From positions 1-64,000 of the forward strand of contig JAYSEK010000029.1 in the NCBI GenBank assembly GCA_041913905.1: a DNA stretch of 64,000 nt, written 5' to 3'. Of this stretch, positions 49,028 to 56,692 are shown in pieces. A program made the position numbers and the translations under genes. Source of the DNA: Roseateles_B sp041913905 (GTDB taxonomy: Bacteria; Pseudomonadota; Gammaproteobacteria; Burkholderiales; Burkholderiaceae_C). The notes beneath the pieces were generated by a model. It saw nothing but the letters and a program-made list of their open reading frames with translations. It was not told where the DNA came from and ran no database searches. Position 1 is the first letter of the stretch. The number at the start of each line of letters is the position of its first letter.

Positions 49028-50137
49028 ATGCTCGACCGACCCTCCACCGGCGCGCCGCAGGCGGCCCATGCCGCCCCGGAGCCCCATCCGCTGCAACGCC
49101 TGCCCGCGGCCGCCCAGGCGCGCGTGGTGGGCGCCTATGCGCGCACGGCGGTGGAGACGGCGCAGGCGCTGGGTTTGGACCTCGCGGCGCTGGCGCAGTC
49201 CTGCGACTGGCCGGCCCTGTCACAGCAGCCCCTGCAGATGCCGGAAGCGCTGCCGGTGGACCGCTACATCCGCTTCCTGCACGAGGCCGCGCGCCAGCTG
49301 GGCCACCGCCGCTTCGGGCTGGAGGTCGGCCGGCGCATGCAGCTCTCCACCTTCGCCAGCTATGGCCTCGTGCTGTGCGCCTGCCCCGATGTTCGCTCGG
49401 CGCTGGTCCAGACCCAGCGCTTCGAAGGCCTGGCCCACGACCTCGGCCGCAGCGAACTGACCGTGGAGGGCGAGACGGCCGTCTACCGCTGGCACAGCCC
49501 CTGGCTGGACCGCCCCGGCGCGGATCAGCTGGTCGAGAGCGTGATGATGGGCATCTACAGCTTCGGGCATTGGCTGGTGGGACGACAGCTGCCGCTGAGC
49601 CGGCTGCGCTTTGCCCATGCCGCACCCGATGCGGGCGCGGCCGCCTGGTACGGCGAGCTGCTGGGCGTGCCGGTCGAGTTCGGCGCGGCACTCACCGAGG
49701 CGCGTTTTCCTGCCGCCCTGCTGGACCTGCCCCTGGCCAATGCCGACGCCAGCATGTTCCCCGCCCTGGCCCAGGCCGCCGAAGCGCGGCTCTCCGCCCG
49801 CTTGCGCGAGACCCAGGAGCCGGCCCTGGTCCAGGCCCTGCGCCAGGACATCGCCGCGCAGCTGATGCAGGGCCGCGCCACGCTGGCCCTGCTGGCCGAA
49901 CGGCACCAGCTCTCCGCCCGCAGCCTGCAGCGCCGCCTCGCTGCGAACGGCCACAGCTTCAGCCAGCTGCTGGACGAGGTCCGCCGCGAGCTGGCCCAGC
50001 GCTACCTGCGCCAGCCCGAGCTCTCGCTCACCGACGTGGCCTTCCTGCTCGGATTCAGCGAGCAGAGCAACTTCAACCACGCCTTCAAGCTGTGGTTCGG
50101 CGACTCGCCGGCGGCCTGGCGGGCGCGGCAGCGTTGA
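49028..50137 (+). CDS. AraC-family regulator with arabinose-binding-like N-domain (OruR type)
   Basis: A 369-residue transcription factor. The N-terminal Arabinose_bd-like region (about 30-230) has LPVDRYIRFLHEAARQLG and FGLEVGRRMQLSTFASYG, and the C-terminal AraC helix-turn-helix pair ends LTDVAFLLGFSEQSNFNHAFKLWFGDSP (about 330-360). It lies 48 bp after the kinase gene on the same strand, so it is probably the local activator of the GMC-to-kinase operon. Candidate target: the inverted repeat at 41791-41819. The effector may be a polyol or hydrophobic alcohol. Confidence 0.88.
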   Translation: MLDRPSTGAPQAAHAAPEPHPLQRLPAAAQARVVGAYARTAVETAQALGLDLAALAQSCDWPALSQQPLQMPEALPVDRYIRFLHEAARQLGHRRFGLEVGRRMQLSTFASYGLVLCACPDVRSALVQTQRFEGLAHDLGRSELTVEGETAVYRWHSPWLDRPGADQLVESVMMGIYSFGHWLVGRQLPLSRLRFAHAAPDAGAAAWYGELLGVPVEFGAALTEARFPAALLDLPLANADASMFPALAQAAEARLSARLRETQEPALVQALRQDIAAQLMQGRATLALLAERHQLSARSLQRRLAANGHSFSQLLDEVRRELAQRYLRQPELSLTDVAFLLGFSEQSNFNHAFKLWFGDSPAAWRARQR

Positions 50138-50175
50138 GAAGCCCGTTCAGTCGCGCGAGGCCCGGGTGCCCGGCC

Positions 50176-50655
50176 TCACAACTGCTGGCCGCGCGAGTGG
50201 AGGGCCTTGACTTTCACGCCGGTCAGCGTGCGCACCAGCACCAACTCGTCTTCCGAACTGAACACCATCTCGGGCAGACGCGCGCCCTGCACCGACACAT
50301 GCTCGGTGTAGCGCAGGGTCGCCTCGGTCCAGGGGAAGCCGCCACGCTGCAGGGAGATGTTGGAGAACTCGGTGTTGACGTCGGCGTCCAGCAGCGTGAA
50401 GCCGGCAGCCGTCTTGCGCAGGAAGTCGCACAGCTCTCCCTTGCCGCCCTCGACCTCCCAGCGCCCCAGCGCGGAGTCCTGGACGACGTCGACCAGGACT
50501 TCATCGTCGTAGAAATCGCAGGCGCCAGCATCGCCGTCGTAGACCTTCAGGGTGTGCGCCGTCAGCAGCGGCAGCAGGTGGGATTCGGTGAACACCAGAC
50601 GGCCGTAGCCGATCCAGGCCGCCACCAGGATCAGCGGCCACAGCAAGAGCTTCAA
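50176..50655 (-). CDS. small membrane-anchored protein, unknown function
   Basis: A 159-residue protein. I chose a TTG start at 50655 because AAGGAGG lies 6-7 bases upstream. A longer frame to 50727 is less likely. One membrane helix at about residues 4-22 (LLLWPLILVAAWIGYGRLVF) anchors a soluble beta-rich domain. CDFYDDEVLVDVVQDSA and GFPWTEATLRYTEHVSV show no motif I know. Two Cys (CDFYDDE, LCDFL) could bond. It converges on the AraC gene and is monocistronic. Confidence 0.6.
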   Translation of the reverse strand: MKLLLWPLILVAAWIGYGRLVFTESHLLPLLTAHTLKVYDGDAGACDFYDDEVLVDVVQDSALGRWEVEGGKGELCDFLRKTAAGFTLLDADVNTEFSNISLQRGGFPWTEATLRYTEHVSVQGARLPEMVFSSEDELVLVRTLTGVKVKALHSRGQQL

Positions 50656-50772
50656 GACTTTCCTCCTTCGGCATTGTTGGACTGTGCGAGCGTCGCTGAA
50701 TGCCGCAGCGCCTCGTCGGGGCGGCATGTTACCGGGGCCAGCGCCGGGCTCGCAGCCGTGATCGCCCGGGTC

Positions 50773-50991
50773 TCAAGCCTCCGACGGCGGATCGGCAGGC
50801 CCTAGCCCCTGCGCACAGCGCGGGCACAGGCAGGCCTGCATGCGCAACTCGGGCGGCACGCGCGCCAGGGCCTCGGGGCTGACGGGCGTGGTGCGGCACC
50901 AGCAGTCGCCTTCGAAACTGCCGGTGCGCGCCGGCAGGCACTCGTTGCTGCCACCGCACAGCGGGCAGACGGTAGTGGGCAGAGGCGTCAT
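50773..50991 (-). CDS. cysteine-rich CWC-type small protein
   Basis: A 72-residue protein with CPLCGGSNEC, GDCWCRT and CLCPRC, the pattern of small cysteine-rich CWC proteins, probably binding zinc. SD GGAGGG precedes the ATG by 6 bases. The ATG overlaps the stop of the GFA-like gene (ATGA), so both are co-translated. The family is conserved in proteobacteria but uncharacterised. Confidence 0.75.
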   Translation of the reverse strand: MTPLPTTVCPLCGGSNECLPARTGSFEGDCWCRTTPVSPEALARVPPELRMQACLCPRCAQGLGPADPPSEA

Positions 50992-51440
50992 CGCGAGCCC
51001 TCCCGTGCCGTGGTGGCCAGGGGCAGCCCGCTCGGATCGGGAATCCAGCGCGCCGCGCGGCGCGTCAGGCGATCCTCGCTGCGCTCGCCGTCAAAGCTCA
51101 CTTCAGTGCGCTGCAGATCCTGCGGGTCGATGGCATCAAAGGCATTCACGTTGACCACCGCATAGTGCCGCCCCTCGATCAGGCTGCTCGCCCAGGGCAC
51201 CACGCCGCAGCGCGTGCAGACGTGGAAATCCGCCGTGCGCGTCTCGAAGGCATAGCGTTCGACCGCCCCGGCGTCCTCGACCTGCAGTTCCAGCCGCGCC
51301 TCGGGATGCGCGGTCCAGACGCCCCCGTGCTTGCGGCAGAAGCTGCAGCCGCAGGCCCGTGCGGGAATGGGCTTCGACGCCTCAGGCCAGTGCAGGCGAA
51401 AGCGCAGGTTCCGGCAATGGCAGCTGCCTTGGATCAGCAT
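50988..51440 (-). CDS. GFA/CENP-V-family zinc protein
   Basis: A 150-residue protein of the glutathione-dependent formaldehyde-activating (Gfa) fold. It has GSCHCRNLRF (zinc site 1), CGCSFCRKHGGVW (zinc site 2) and FHVCTRCGVVPWA, the family's ordered Cys motifs. The true Gfa glutathione chemistry is unproven for most members. I chose the ATG at 51440, since a GTG at 51449 adds only three residues. It is followed by the overlapping CWC gene, which suggests a joint metal- or thiol-related role. Confidence 0.85.
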   Translation of the reverse strand: MLIQGSCHCRNLRFRLHWPEASKPIPARACGCSFCRKHGGVWTAHPEARLELQVEDAGAVERYAFETRTADFHVCTRCGVVPWASSLIEGRHYAVVNVNAFDAIDPQDLQRTEVSFDGERSEDRLTRRAARWIPDPSGLPLATTAREGSR

Positions 51441-51467
51441 GAATGACACCCCTTTGCATGCAAGACA

Positions 51468-52007
51468 TCAACGCTGCGCGGCGCTGGCGGGCAGCGGGAC
51501 GCGCCGCGGCTGCGGCCGGCCGGGGCATTGATCGAAGCCGACCTCGACCTCGTACTGCGCCTGCAGCCGATCGGCCTCGGCCGACTCGCTCAGGTTCAAA
51601 GGGCGATAGTAGCGGCCGTAGCCCCAGCCATAACCCCAGCGGAACCAGGTGGGCCAGTAGGCGCTGCCGCCGATGCGCACGCCGCTGAACATCAGCGCGG
51701 CCTGCTCGGGATCGCCGGTCCGGTCCTGCACGCAGGCGCGCAAGGCCTCGTCCGCCTTGAGCCGGTCGTCCTCGCTGCCGCCTCGCCAGTAGGCCCGGTC
51801 ATGCGCGACACAGCAATCGCACCAGTCCTTGCCCGAGGCCACCGAGCGGTCCGGGTACAGGCTGCAGCCGTCGGTGCTGAAGGGGCGCAGGGAGCTGGGG
51901 CTGGCGCAGGCGGTGAGGAGGCCAGCCATGAGCAGCAGGGCCGGCCGCATGAGCCGTGCGGCGTTCTCGCTGAGCATGGTCGGTGACAGGGTGGGCGTCG
52001 TACGCAT
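51468..52007 (-). CDS. phospholipase-A2-like lipoprotein
   Basis: About 179 residues. The N-terminus RPALLLMAGLLTAC has a lipobox, giving an acylated Cys at about 34 if the ATG at 52007 is used. ATGs at 51977 and 51950 are equally possible starts and give a more usual signal length. Next comes FSTDGCSLYPD, then CDCCVAHDRAYWRGG, a CCxxHDxxYW pattern like the Ca2+/catalytic His-Asp site of prokaryotic phospholipase A2. Later YWPTWFRWGYGWGYGRYY is aromatic-rich and may touch membrane. It converges on nothing else and is probably monocistronic. Activity is not proven by sequence. Confidence 0.7.
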   Translation of the reverse strand: MRTTPTLSPTMLSENAARLMRPALLLMAGLLTACASPSSLRPFSTDGCSLYPDRSVASGKDWCDCCVAHDRAYWRGGSEDDRLKADEALRACVQDRTGDPEQAALMFSGVRIGGSAYWPTWFRWGYGWGYGRYYRPLNLSESAEADRLQAQYEVEVGFDQCPGRPQPRRVPLPASAAQR

Positions 52008-52027
52008 GGAAGTCGCCGGACAGTGCT

Positions 52028-52564
52028 TCAGAACCCCGACCCCGGCTGCAGCAGAAAGGCCTCTTCCTCCGCCGTCGACACCCGCCCCAGGATCGCGTTG
52101 CGATGCGGATAGCGGCCAAAGCGGTCGATGATGGCCTTGTGGCGCAGCTCGAAGTCGTGGTTGCCCCCCGGCGCCCATTGCGCGAACAGGCGCTCGGCCT
52201 CCTCGTGGATCAGGCGCGATTCGCTGTGCATGAAGGGCATCAGCAGAAAGGCGCGCTCAGCCGGCTGCAGGGCGTCGAGCGCGTCGGCCGCGATCGCCTC
52301 CTGCGACAGGACCAGGGCCATGGAATCCTGGGCGAAAGCACGGGGTGTGCCGCGGAAGATATTGCGCGAGAACTGGTCCAGCACGAGGATCTCGGCGAGG
52401 CGGCCATGCGCGGTCATGCGCCAGGCGGACAGCTCGCCCCGCGCCGCTTGTTCCAGCAGCGGCAGGAAGCGCTCTCTCAGCAGGGCGTCGAAGGCAGGGG
52501 CGGCGCTCCACCAGTGCCGGGGTTCGATCTCGTTGAACCAGAAGCGCAGGACGTGTTCATGCAT
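52028..52564 (-). CDS. DUF924 family protein
   Basis: A 178-residue all-helical protein. HVLRFWFNEIEPRHWWSAAPAFDALLRERF at the start and LVLDQFSRNIFRGTPRAFAQD in the middle are the DUF924 hallmarks. FLLMPFMHSESRLIHEEAE and GRYPHRNAILGR near the end also fit. I chose the ATG at 52564 since relatives start right before xVLxFWF. An ATG at 52606 lacks an SD. It has a TPR-like fold. Function unknown. It overlaps no neighbour, but lies 20 bp upstream of the lipoprotein gene on the same strand. Confidence 0.85.
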   Translation of the reverse strand: MHEHVLRFWFNEIEPRHWWSAAPAFDALLRERFLPLLEQAARGELSAWRMTAHGRLAEILVLDQFSRNIFRGTPRAFAQDSMALVLSQEAIAADALDALQPAERAFLLMPFMHSESRLIHEEAERLFAQWAPGGNHDFELRHKAIIDRFGRYPHRNAILGRVSTAEEEAFLLQPGSGF

Positions 52565-52755
52565 GGCGGACTTTCGCAGATGGGATTCAGGATCGGGCAC
52601 GTTCATGTTGGCCCGCAGCGGCCATGCGCGCAGCCACGCGTTCGGCCACAACCGGGATGCCGCTGGCCCTGCGGCCGCATGGTAGCGCAAGGGTCGGAGC
52701 CCCCGCGGCAGCGCGATACTGCCGGGCGGCGCACCGCCGGTCCACCAAACCCGGG

Positions 52756-52775
52756 CCTGCGCCGTTGAGCGCAGG
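52756..52775. repeat. hairpin in the leader of the DUF3395-like gene
   Basis: CCTGCGC (52756-52762) and GCGCAGG (52769-52775) form a 7-bp stem around CGTTGA. It ends about 33 bases before the start codon of the triple-repeat protein and might affect its leader RNA. Confidence 0.4.
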
Positions 52776-52808
52776 CGCCGATGGCCGCGACCCACACTTG
52801 GAGATGAC

Positions 52809-53771
52809 ATGAAGAAAAACAGAAGACAGCTGCTGCAGTCCGGCCTCGCCACGGCCTTGCTGGGCGCGCTGGCCGGCCCTGCGCTGGCCGACCATGACGA
52901 AGGCAGCTACCGGATCCTGCAGGCCCGCTATGGCACGGCCGAGCGCAATGTGGACGTCACGCCGCGCCTGCGCGAGCTGGCACGCGAGGACCGCCGGGTT
53001 CGCATCACCAACGAGCTGTTCGGCGTCGACCCGGATCCCGGCCGCCGCAAGACCCTGCGCATCATCGCGCAAGGCCGCGACGGCCAGACCCGCAGCTTCG
53101 ATTACGAGGAATTCAGCCACGTCGACGGCAGCCTCTTCATCGGCTGGGGTCGTGGCGGCTGGGGGCATGAGCGCTGGGAAGGCGGCTGGAACGTCGACCC
53201 CGAGGTGCCGCGCCGCGCCGATGAAGGCGAGTTCCAGATCCTGCAGGCCCGCTATGGCACCGCCGATCGCAACATGGACGTCACCGCGCGGCTCAAGGAG
53301 CTGGCGCGCAGCGACGTTCGCGTGCGCATCACCAACGATCTCTTCGGCGCCGACCCGGACCCCGGCCGCCGCAAGACCCTGCGCATCTACGCCCGCAGCC
53401 GCGGCGGCGAAGTCCGGACCTTCGAGTACGAGGAATTCGGCCACATCGACGGCAGCCAGTTCACCGGCTGGGGCAGCGGCAACTGGGGCGACAGCGACTG
53501 GCGCGGCGGCTGGCACGGCCGCGAGGAACGCGGCGGCCTGCGCATCCTGCGCGCCACCTACGGCGCCAGCGGACGCGACTGGGACATCACCGCCCGCCTG
53601 CGCGGCCTGGTGCGCCACGGCCAGAGCCTGGAGGTCTATGTGGACAACAAGCTGGGCGGCGGCGACCCGTACCCCGGCCAGCGCAAGATCCTCATCGTGA
53701 CCTACAGCATTGGCAACGGCCCGGCCCAGGAAGTGCGCGTCAGCGAGCGGGATACCTTGCGGCTGCCTTGA
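52809..53771 (+). CDS. Tat-exported protein with three DUF3395-like repeats
   Basis: A 320-residue protein. The N-terminus KKNRRQLLQSGLATALLG ending GPALA is a Tat signal. Three copies of one domain follow at about 34-106, 143-215 and 244-320. Each has the order A.YG, DVT.RLR.L, a short strand, then DPxPGxRK.L and a final strand. The first two copies are close to each other, with DPDPGRRKTLRI in both, and are joined by Gly/Trp-rich linkers (GWGRGGWGHERWEGGW). The third is more diverged (ATYGASGRDWDIT) and most like the DnaJC11 C-terminal domain family (DUF3395). The SD is GGAG 5 bases ahead. The role is unknown. Repeats of a small beta domain in a secreted protein suggest adhesion or ligand binding. 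Confidence 0.75.
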   Translation: MKKNRRQLLQSGLATALLGALAGPALADHDEGSYRILQARYGTAERNVDVTPRLRELAREDRRVRITNELFGVDPDPGRRKTLRIIAQGRDGQTRSFDYEEFSHVDGSLFIGWGRGGWGHERWEGGWNVDPEVPRRADEGEFQILQARYGTADRNMDVTARLKELARSDVRVRITNDLFGADPDPGRRKTLRIYARSRGGEVRTFEYEEFGHIDGSQFTGWGSGNWGDSDWRGGWHGREERGGLRILRATYGASGRDWDITARLRGLVRHGQSLEVYVDNKLGGGDPYPGQRKILIVTYSIGNGPAQEVRVSERDTLRLP

Positions 53772-53797
53772 GTCGCAGCGCGGGCGGCAAAGCAGCC

Positions 53798-53818
53798 CGG
53801 GGCAGGATCGCTGCCCCG
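53798..53818. terminator. hairpin between convergent genes
   Basis: CGGGGCAG (53798-53805) and CTGCCCCG (53811-53818) form an 8-bp stem with a GATCG loop, between the convergent DUF3395-like gene and the gene at 53841. No T-run follows, so function as a two-way terminator is inferred from position. Confidence 0.5.
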
Positions 53819-53840
53819 CGCTGGCGCCATGTCGACGGCT

Positions 53841-54230
53841 TCACCAGGCCTTCACGGGCCGGTCGATGAACTCGGAGATGCGCGCGGCGGCGATGGAGGC
53901 GTCTACGTCGTCGAAAGTCCAGCCCACGCGTACGTCGGAAAACCAGCCCTTCACGTGCAGGTCCACGGACCAGTGCTCAGGCCGGTCGTCGCTGTCCCGG
54001 TGATGCTCCACGACGACCTGGGTGATGGCGCCGAAGGCCACCACCACGCGGCCGGCATTCGTCACGGCCCGCCGTCGGCGGTCAAAGCACAGCAGGCTGT
54101 GGCTGCCCTGGATCATGAGCCGCCATTCGTCCGCCTGCAGGATTTCCAGGGCGCGGGGGCTCGGCAGGGGGGCGATGGCCCTGCCCAGGCGCTCCAGCGC
54201 ATTGATCAGCCGTTCCAACATGGCCGGCAT
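53841..54230 (-). CDS. conserved small protein, unknown function
   Basis: A 129-residue soluble protein with no signal peptide. A helical start (MLERLINALERLGRAIAPLP) is followed by beta-rich sequence (WRLMIQGSHSLLCFDRRRRAVTNAGRVVVAFGAITQVVVEH, then WSVDLHVKGWFSDVRVGW). I do not recognise a family. The layout resembles small PH-like or DUF proteins that mimic membrane-sensor domains. An ATG at 54221 is an alternative start and neither has an SD. It converges on the DUF3395-like gene with a hairpin between. Confidence 0.55.
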   Translation of the reverse strand: MPAMLERLINALERLGRAIAPLPSPRALEILQADEWRLMIQGSHSLLCFDRRRRAVTNAGRVVVAFGAITQVVVEHHRDSDDRPEHWSVDLHVKGWFSDVRVGWTFDDVDASIAAARISEFIDRPVKAW

Positions 54231-54246
54231 GCTATCCCAGCCCCGA

Positions 54247-54270
54247 GAAAGTCCCTGGCCCAGGACTTTC
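54247..54270. promoter_or_regulatory. near-palindromic hairpin in a divergent promoter region
   Basis: GAAAGTCC (54247-54254) and GGACTTTC (54263-54270) form an 8-bp stem around CTGGCCCA. It lies in the 100-bp gap between the divergent genes at 54230 (minus) and 54331 (plus). It could be an operator or a leader hairpin. Confidence 0.4.
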
Positions 54271-54330
54271 TTCCGGCGCCTGCCAGCCCCCTAAACTGCG
54301 CGCTCCCGGATCCTCCCCCAACGCCTGCCC

Positions 54331-55683
54331 ATGCCCGAGGCCAACGCCCCAGCCAACACCACTCCCGCCCCATCGTCCGCGAGCCTGCCTTTTTGGCCGC
54401 GTACCGGACGACGCCTGGCAGGCCTGCTGCTGGTGGCCGCCACGGTCGCCGCTGTGCTGGTCTGGGCCATTCCTGCGCCCCCCAGCCACATCACCATCGC
54501 CACCGGATTCAAGGGCGGCGCCTATGAGCATTTCGGCCAACGCTATGGCCAGGCCCTGGCCGCCTCCAAGGTGAATGTCACGCTGCGCCCCACGCAGGGC
54601 AGCCTGGAGAACCTGGCGCTGCTGTCGCGAAGCGACAAGCCCGTCCAGGCGGCCTTCGTGCAGGGCGGCGTGGGCGACGGCAGCGCCTATCCCGGCCTGG
54701 TCTCGCTGGGGCGCATCAACCGCCAGGTCCTGTGGATCTTCCAGCGGCCAGGCCTGCAGCTTCATCGGATGCAGGAACTCGCCGGCCTGCGCCTGGCCAT
54801 GGGCCCCTCGGGCAGTGGCACGCGCATGCTGGCAGAGCGCGTGCTGGGCCTCTATGACCTGGACGGCCAGCGCACCCGCCTGCTGCCTCTGGCCGGCGAC
54901 GAGGCCGCGCAGGCCCTGCTCGACGGCAGGATCGACGTCGCCTTCATGGCCTTCGCGGCGGACGCGCCCGTGGTGCAGCGCCTGCTGCATCGTCCCGACG
55001 TGGCGCTGCTGAGCGTGCCGCAGGCCGAGGCCATCAGCCGCCGCCTGCCCTTCCTGGAGCGCGTGACGCTGCCGCAGGGCGTCGTGGATCTGGCGCAGTC
55101 CCTGCCGGCGCATGACATCGAACTGCTGTCCACCAGCAACGCCGTGCTGGTGCGCGAGGATCTGCATGCCGATCTGGTACAGGAGCTGGTGGACGTGCTG
55201 CGCCGCGAACACGGCCAGCCCGGCTGGCTGGACCGCCCGGGCGAGTTCCCCAAGGCCAGCGATCCGGAGTACCCCATGTCCGAGGCCGCGCTGCGCTACT
55301 ACCGCCAGGGCCCCGGCCTCCTGCAGCGATTGCTGCCGTATTGGCTGACCGCCCACGCCGAGCGCCTGCTGGCGCTGCTGGCGGCCAGTGCGGCGCTGCT
55401 GCCCCTGCTGAGCCAGGGGCCGCGCCTCTACCGCTGGTACCTGCGCGAGCGCATGCGCGGCCTGTACAAGCGCCTGCGCGGCCTGGAGGCCCAGCTGGAT
55501 GCCGTGCCCGGCCCGGTGGCCCGTCAGGGCCTGCGGCAGGAGCTGGATGCGCTGCACCGCGCCGTGCGGCAGCTGCAGGTGCCCATCCGCCATTCCGATC
55601 TCTTCTTCGAGCTGCTGCACGGCATCCAGCTGGTGCGGCGGCGGCTGGACGAAACGGGGGCCGTGCCCGGCGCGGCGGGGTAA
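54331..55683 (+). CDS. TAXI-family TRAP solute-binding protein, membrane-anchored
   Basis: A 450-residue protein. A helix at about 28-46 anchors a periplasmic domain that starts ITIATGFKGGAYEHFGQRYGQAL, as TAXI binding proteins do. MGPSGSGTRMLAERVL and LLSTSNAVLVREDLHADLVQELVDVL also fit the family. A second hydrophobic helix near residue 345 is followed by a coiled-coil-like cytoplasmic tail (LYKRLRGLEAQLDAVPGPVARQG). No TRAP permease genes are adjacent. TAXI proteins with a second helix and tail may signal rather than transport. Ligand unknown. Confidence 0.85.
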   Translation: MPEANAPANTTPAPSSASLPFWPRTGRRLAGLLLVAATVAAVLVWAIPAPPSHITIATGFKGGAYEHFGQRYGQALAASKVNVTLRPTQGSLENLALLSRSDKPVQAAFVQGGVGDGSAYPGLVSLGRINRQVLWIFQRPGLQLHRMQELAGLRLAMGPSGSGTRMLAERVLGLYDLDGQRTRLLPLAGDEAAQALLDGRIDVAFMAFAADAPVVQRLLHRPDVALLSVPQAEAISRRLPFLERVTLPQGVVDLAQSLPAHDIELLSTSNAVLVREDLHADLVQELVDVLRREHGQPGWLDRPGEFPKASDPEYPMSEAALRYYRQGPGLLQRLLPYWLTAHAERLLALLAASAALLPLLSQGPRLYRWYLRERMRGLYKRLRGLEAQLDAVPGPVARQGLRQELDALHRAVRQLQVPIRHSDLFFELLHGIQLVRRRLDETGAVPGAAG

Positions 55684-55707
55684 AGCGGCCACGCGGCAAC
55701 GCCGCGA

Positions 55708-56493
55708 TCAGGGCCTGGGCGGGATCCCTGCCCGGAAGAATGCAAGGACGCGCCGCCTGGCGTCCTCGGCAGCCGCCTGGCCCTGCGCGAAGTCGAAGCC
55801 ATGGCCTTCGCCCGGGTACGGCACCAGCACCGCCTCAGTGCCCAAGGCCTGCGCATGGCTCACCAGGCGCCGGCCTTCCTCGATGGGCACCAGCCGGTCG
55901 GCATCGCCATGCAGGTTCAACAGGGGCGGCAGATGGCTGATGGCTTGCAGCCGCTCTTCGTCGCGCGGCAGCCGTCCATACAAGGTCGCCAGCCGCTCCA
56001 CCTGCGGATTGGCCGCCGCCACGGCCACGGCCACCCGCGCGCCTTGCGAAAAGGCCAGCAACGCCACGCGCCGTGCCGAAAACGGCGGCTTTGACAGCGC
56101 CGTCACCGTCGATGACACACGCTGCGCCCAGCAGCGCATGTGGGCCGGGTAATCGAAGCCGGCCGGTGGATTCGGCATGAGCGCAGCCTCGGCTTCGCTG
56201 TAGTAGTCCACCAGATAGGCCTGCACACCGATCTCGGCCAGCGCCTGCGCATAGGCCGCATACGCGTCCCTGAAGGGCGCCAGGCCGCTGGCGCCCGGGA
56301 GAATCAGCACGCTCAGGCCGATGCCGTCCTTGACCTCCGTCACGCGCTGCAAGCGGGCGCCGGGGCCCATCATCTCGCAGGGCGTCTGCTCGGCAGCCCG
56401 CAGCGCCGAGGCGCTGAACGCCAGGGCCGCGCAGACGCCGGCCACCCATGTCTTGCGGCGCCGCGCGCCTGTCAGAAACTTGAAACAACTCAT
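55708..56493 (-). CDS. exported dienelactone-hydrolase-family protein
   Basis: A 261-residue alpha/beta hydrolase with a signal peptide (RRRKTWVAGVCAALAFSASALRAA). FSQGARVAVAVAAA holds the nucleophile (Ser in place of the Cys of classic dienelactone hydrolase), NLHGDADRLVP the acid and GEGHGFDF the His. I chose the ATG at 56493, where the signal peptide begins. The longer frame upstream is not supported. It probably acts on an ester or lactone in the periplasm. The divergent hydrolase gene at 56693 is not closely related. Confidence 0.85.
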   Translation of the reverse strand: MSCFKFLTGARRRKTWVAGVCAALAFSASALRAAEQTPCEMMGPGARLQRVTEVKDGIGLSVLILPGASGLAPFRDAYAAYAQALAEIGVQAYLVDYYSEAEAALMPNPPAGFDYPAHMRCWAQRVSSTVTALSKPPFSARRVALLAFSQGARVAVAVAAANPQVERLATLYGRLPRDEERLQAISHLPPLLNLHGDADRLVPIEEGRRLVSHAQALGTEAVLVPYPGEGHGFDFAQGQAAAEDARRRVLAFFRAGIPPRP

Positions 56494-56692
56494 GGGCGCG
56501 CATGTTGCCAGACCCGGCACGCGCTGGCGGCTCGCCCGGTGCGATGCATGACGAGAGGCGAACGAGATGCGCCCAAGCCGTCGCCGCGCGAGCATGCACC
56601 GGCACACGCGGGCAAGCCGCTCGTCTAGGGATGGCGCCGTGCGCCGCGGGATTCATACTCCGGTCCTCCCGCGAACCACCACGACAAGGACC

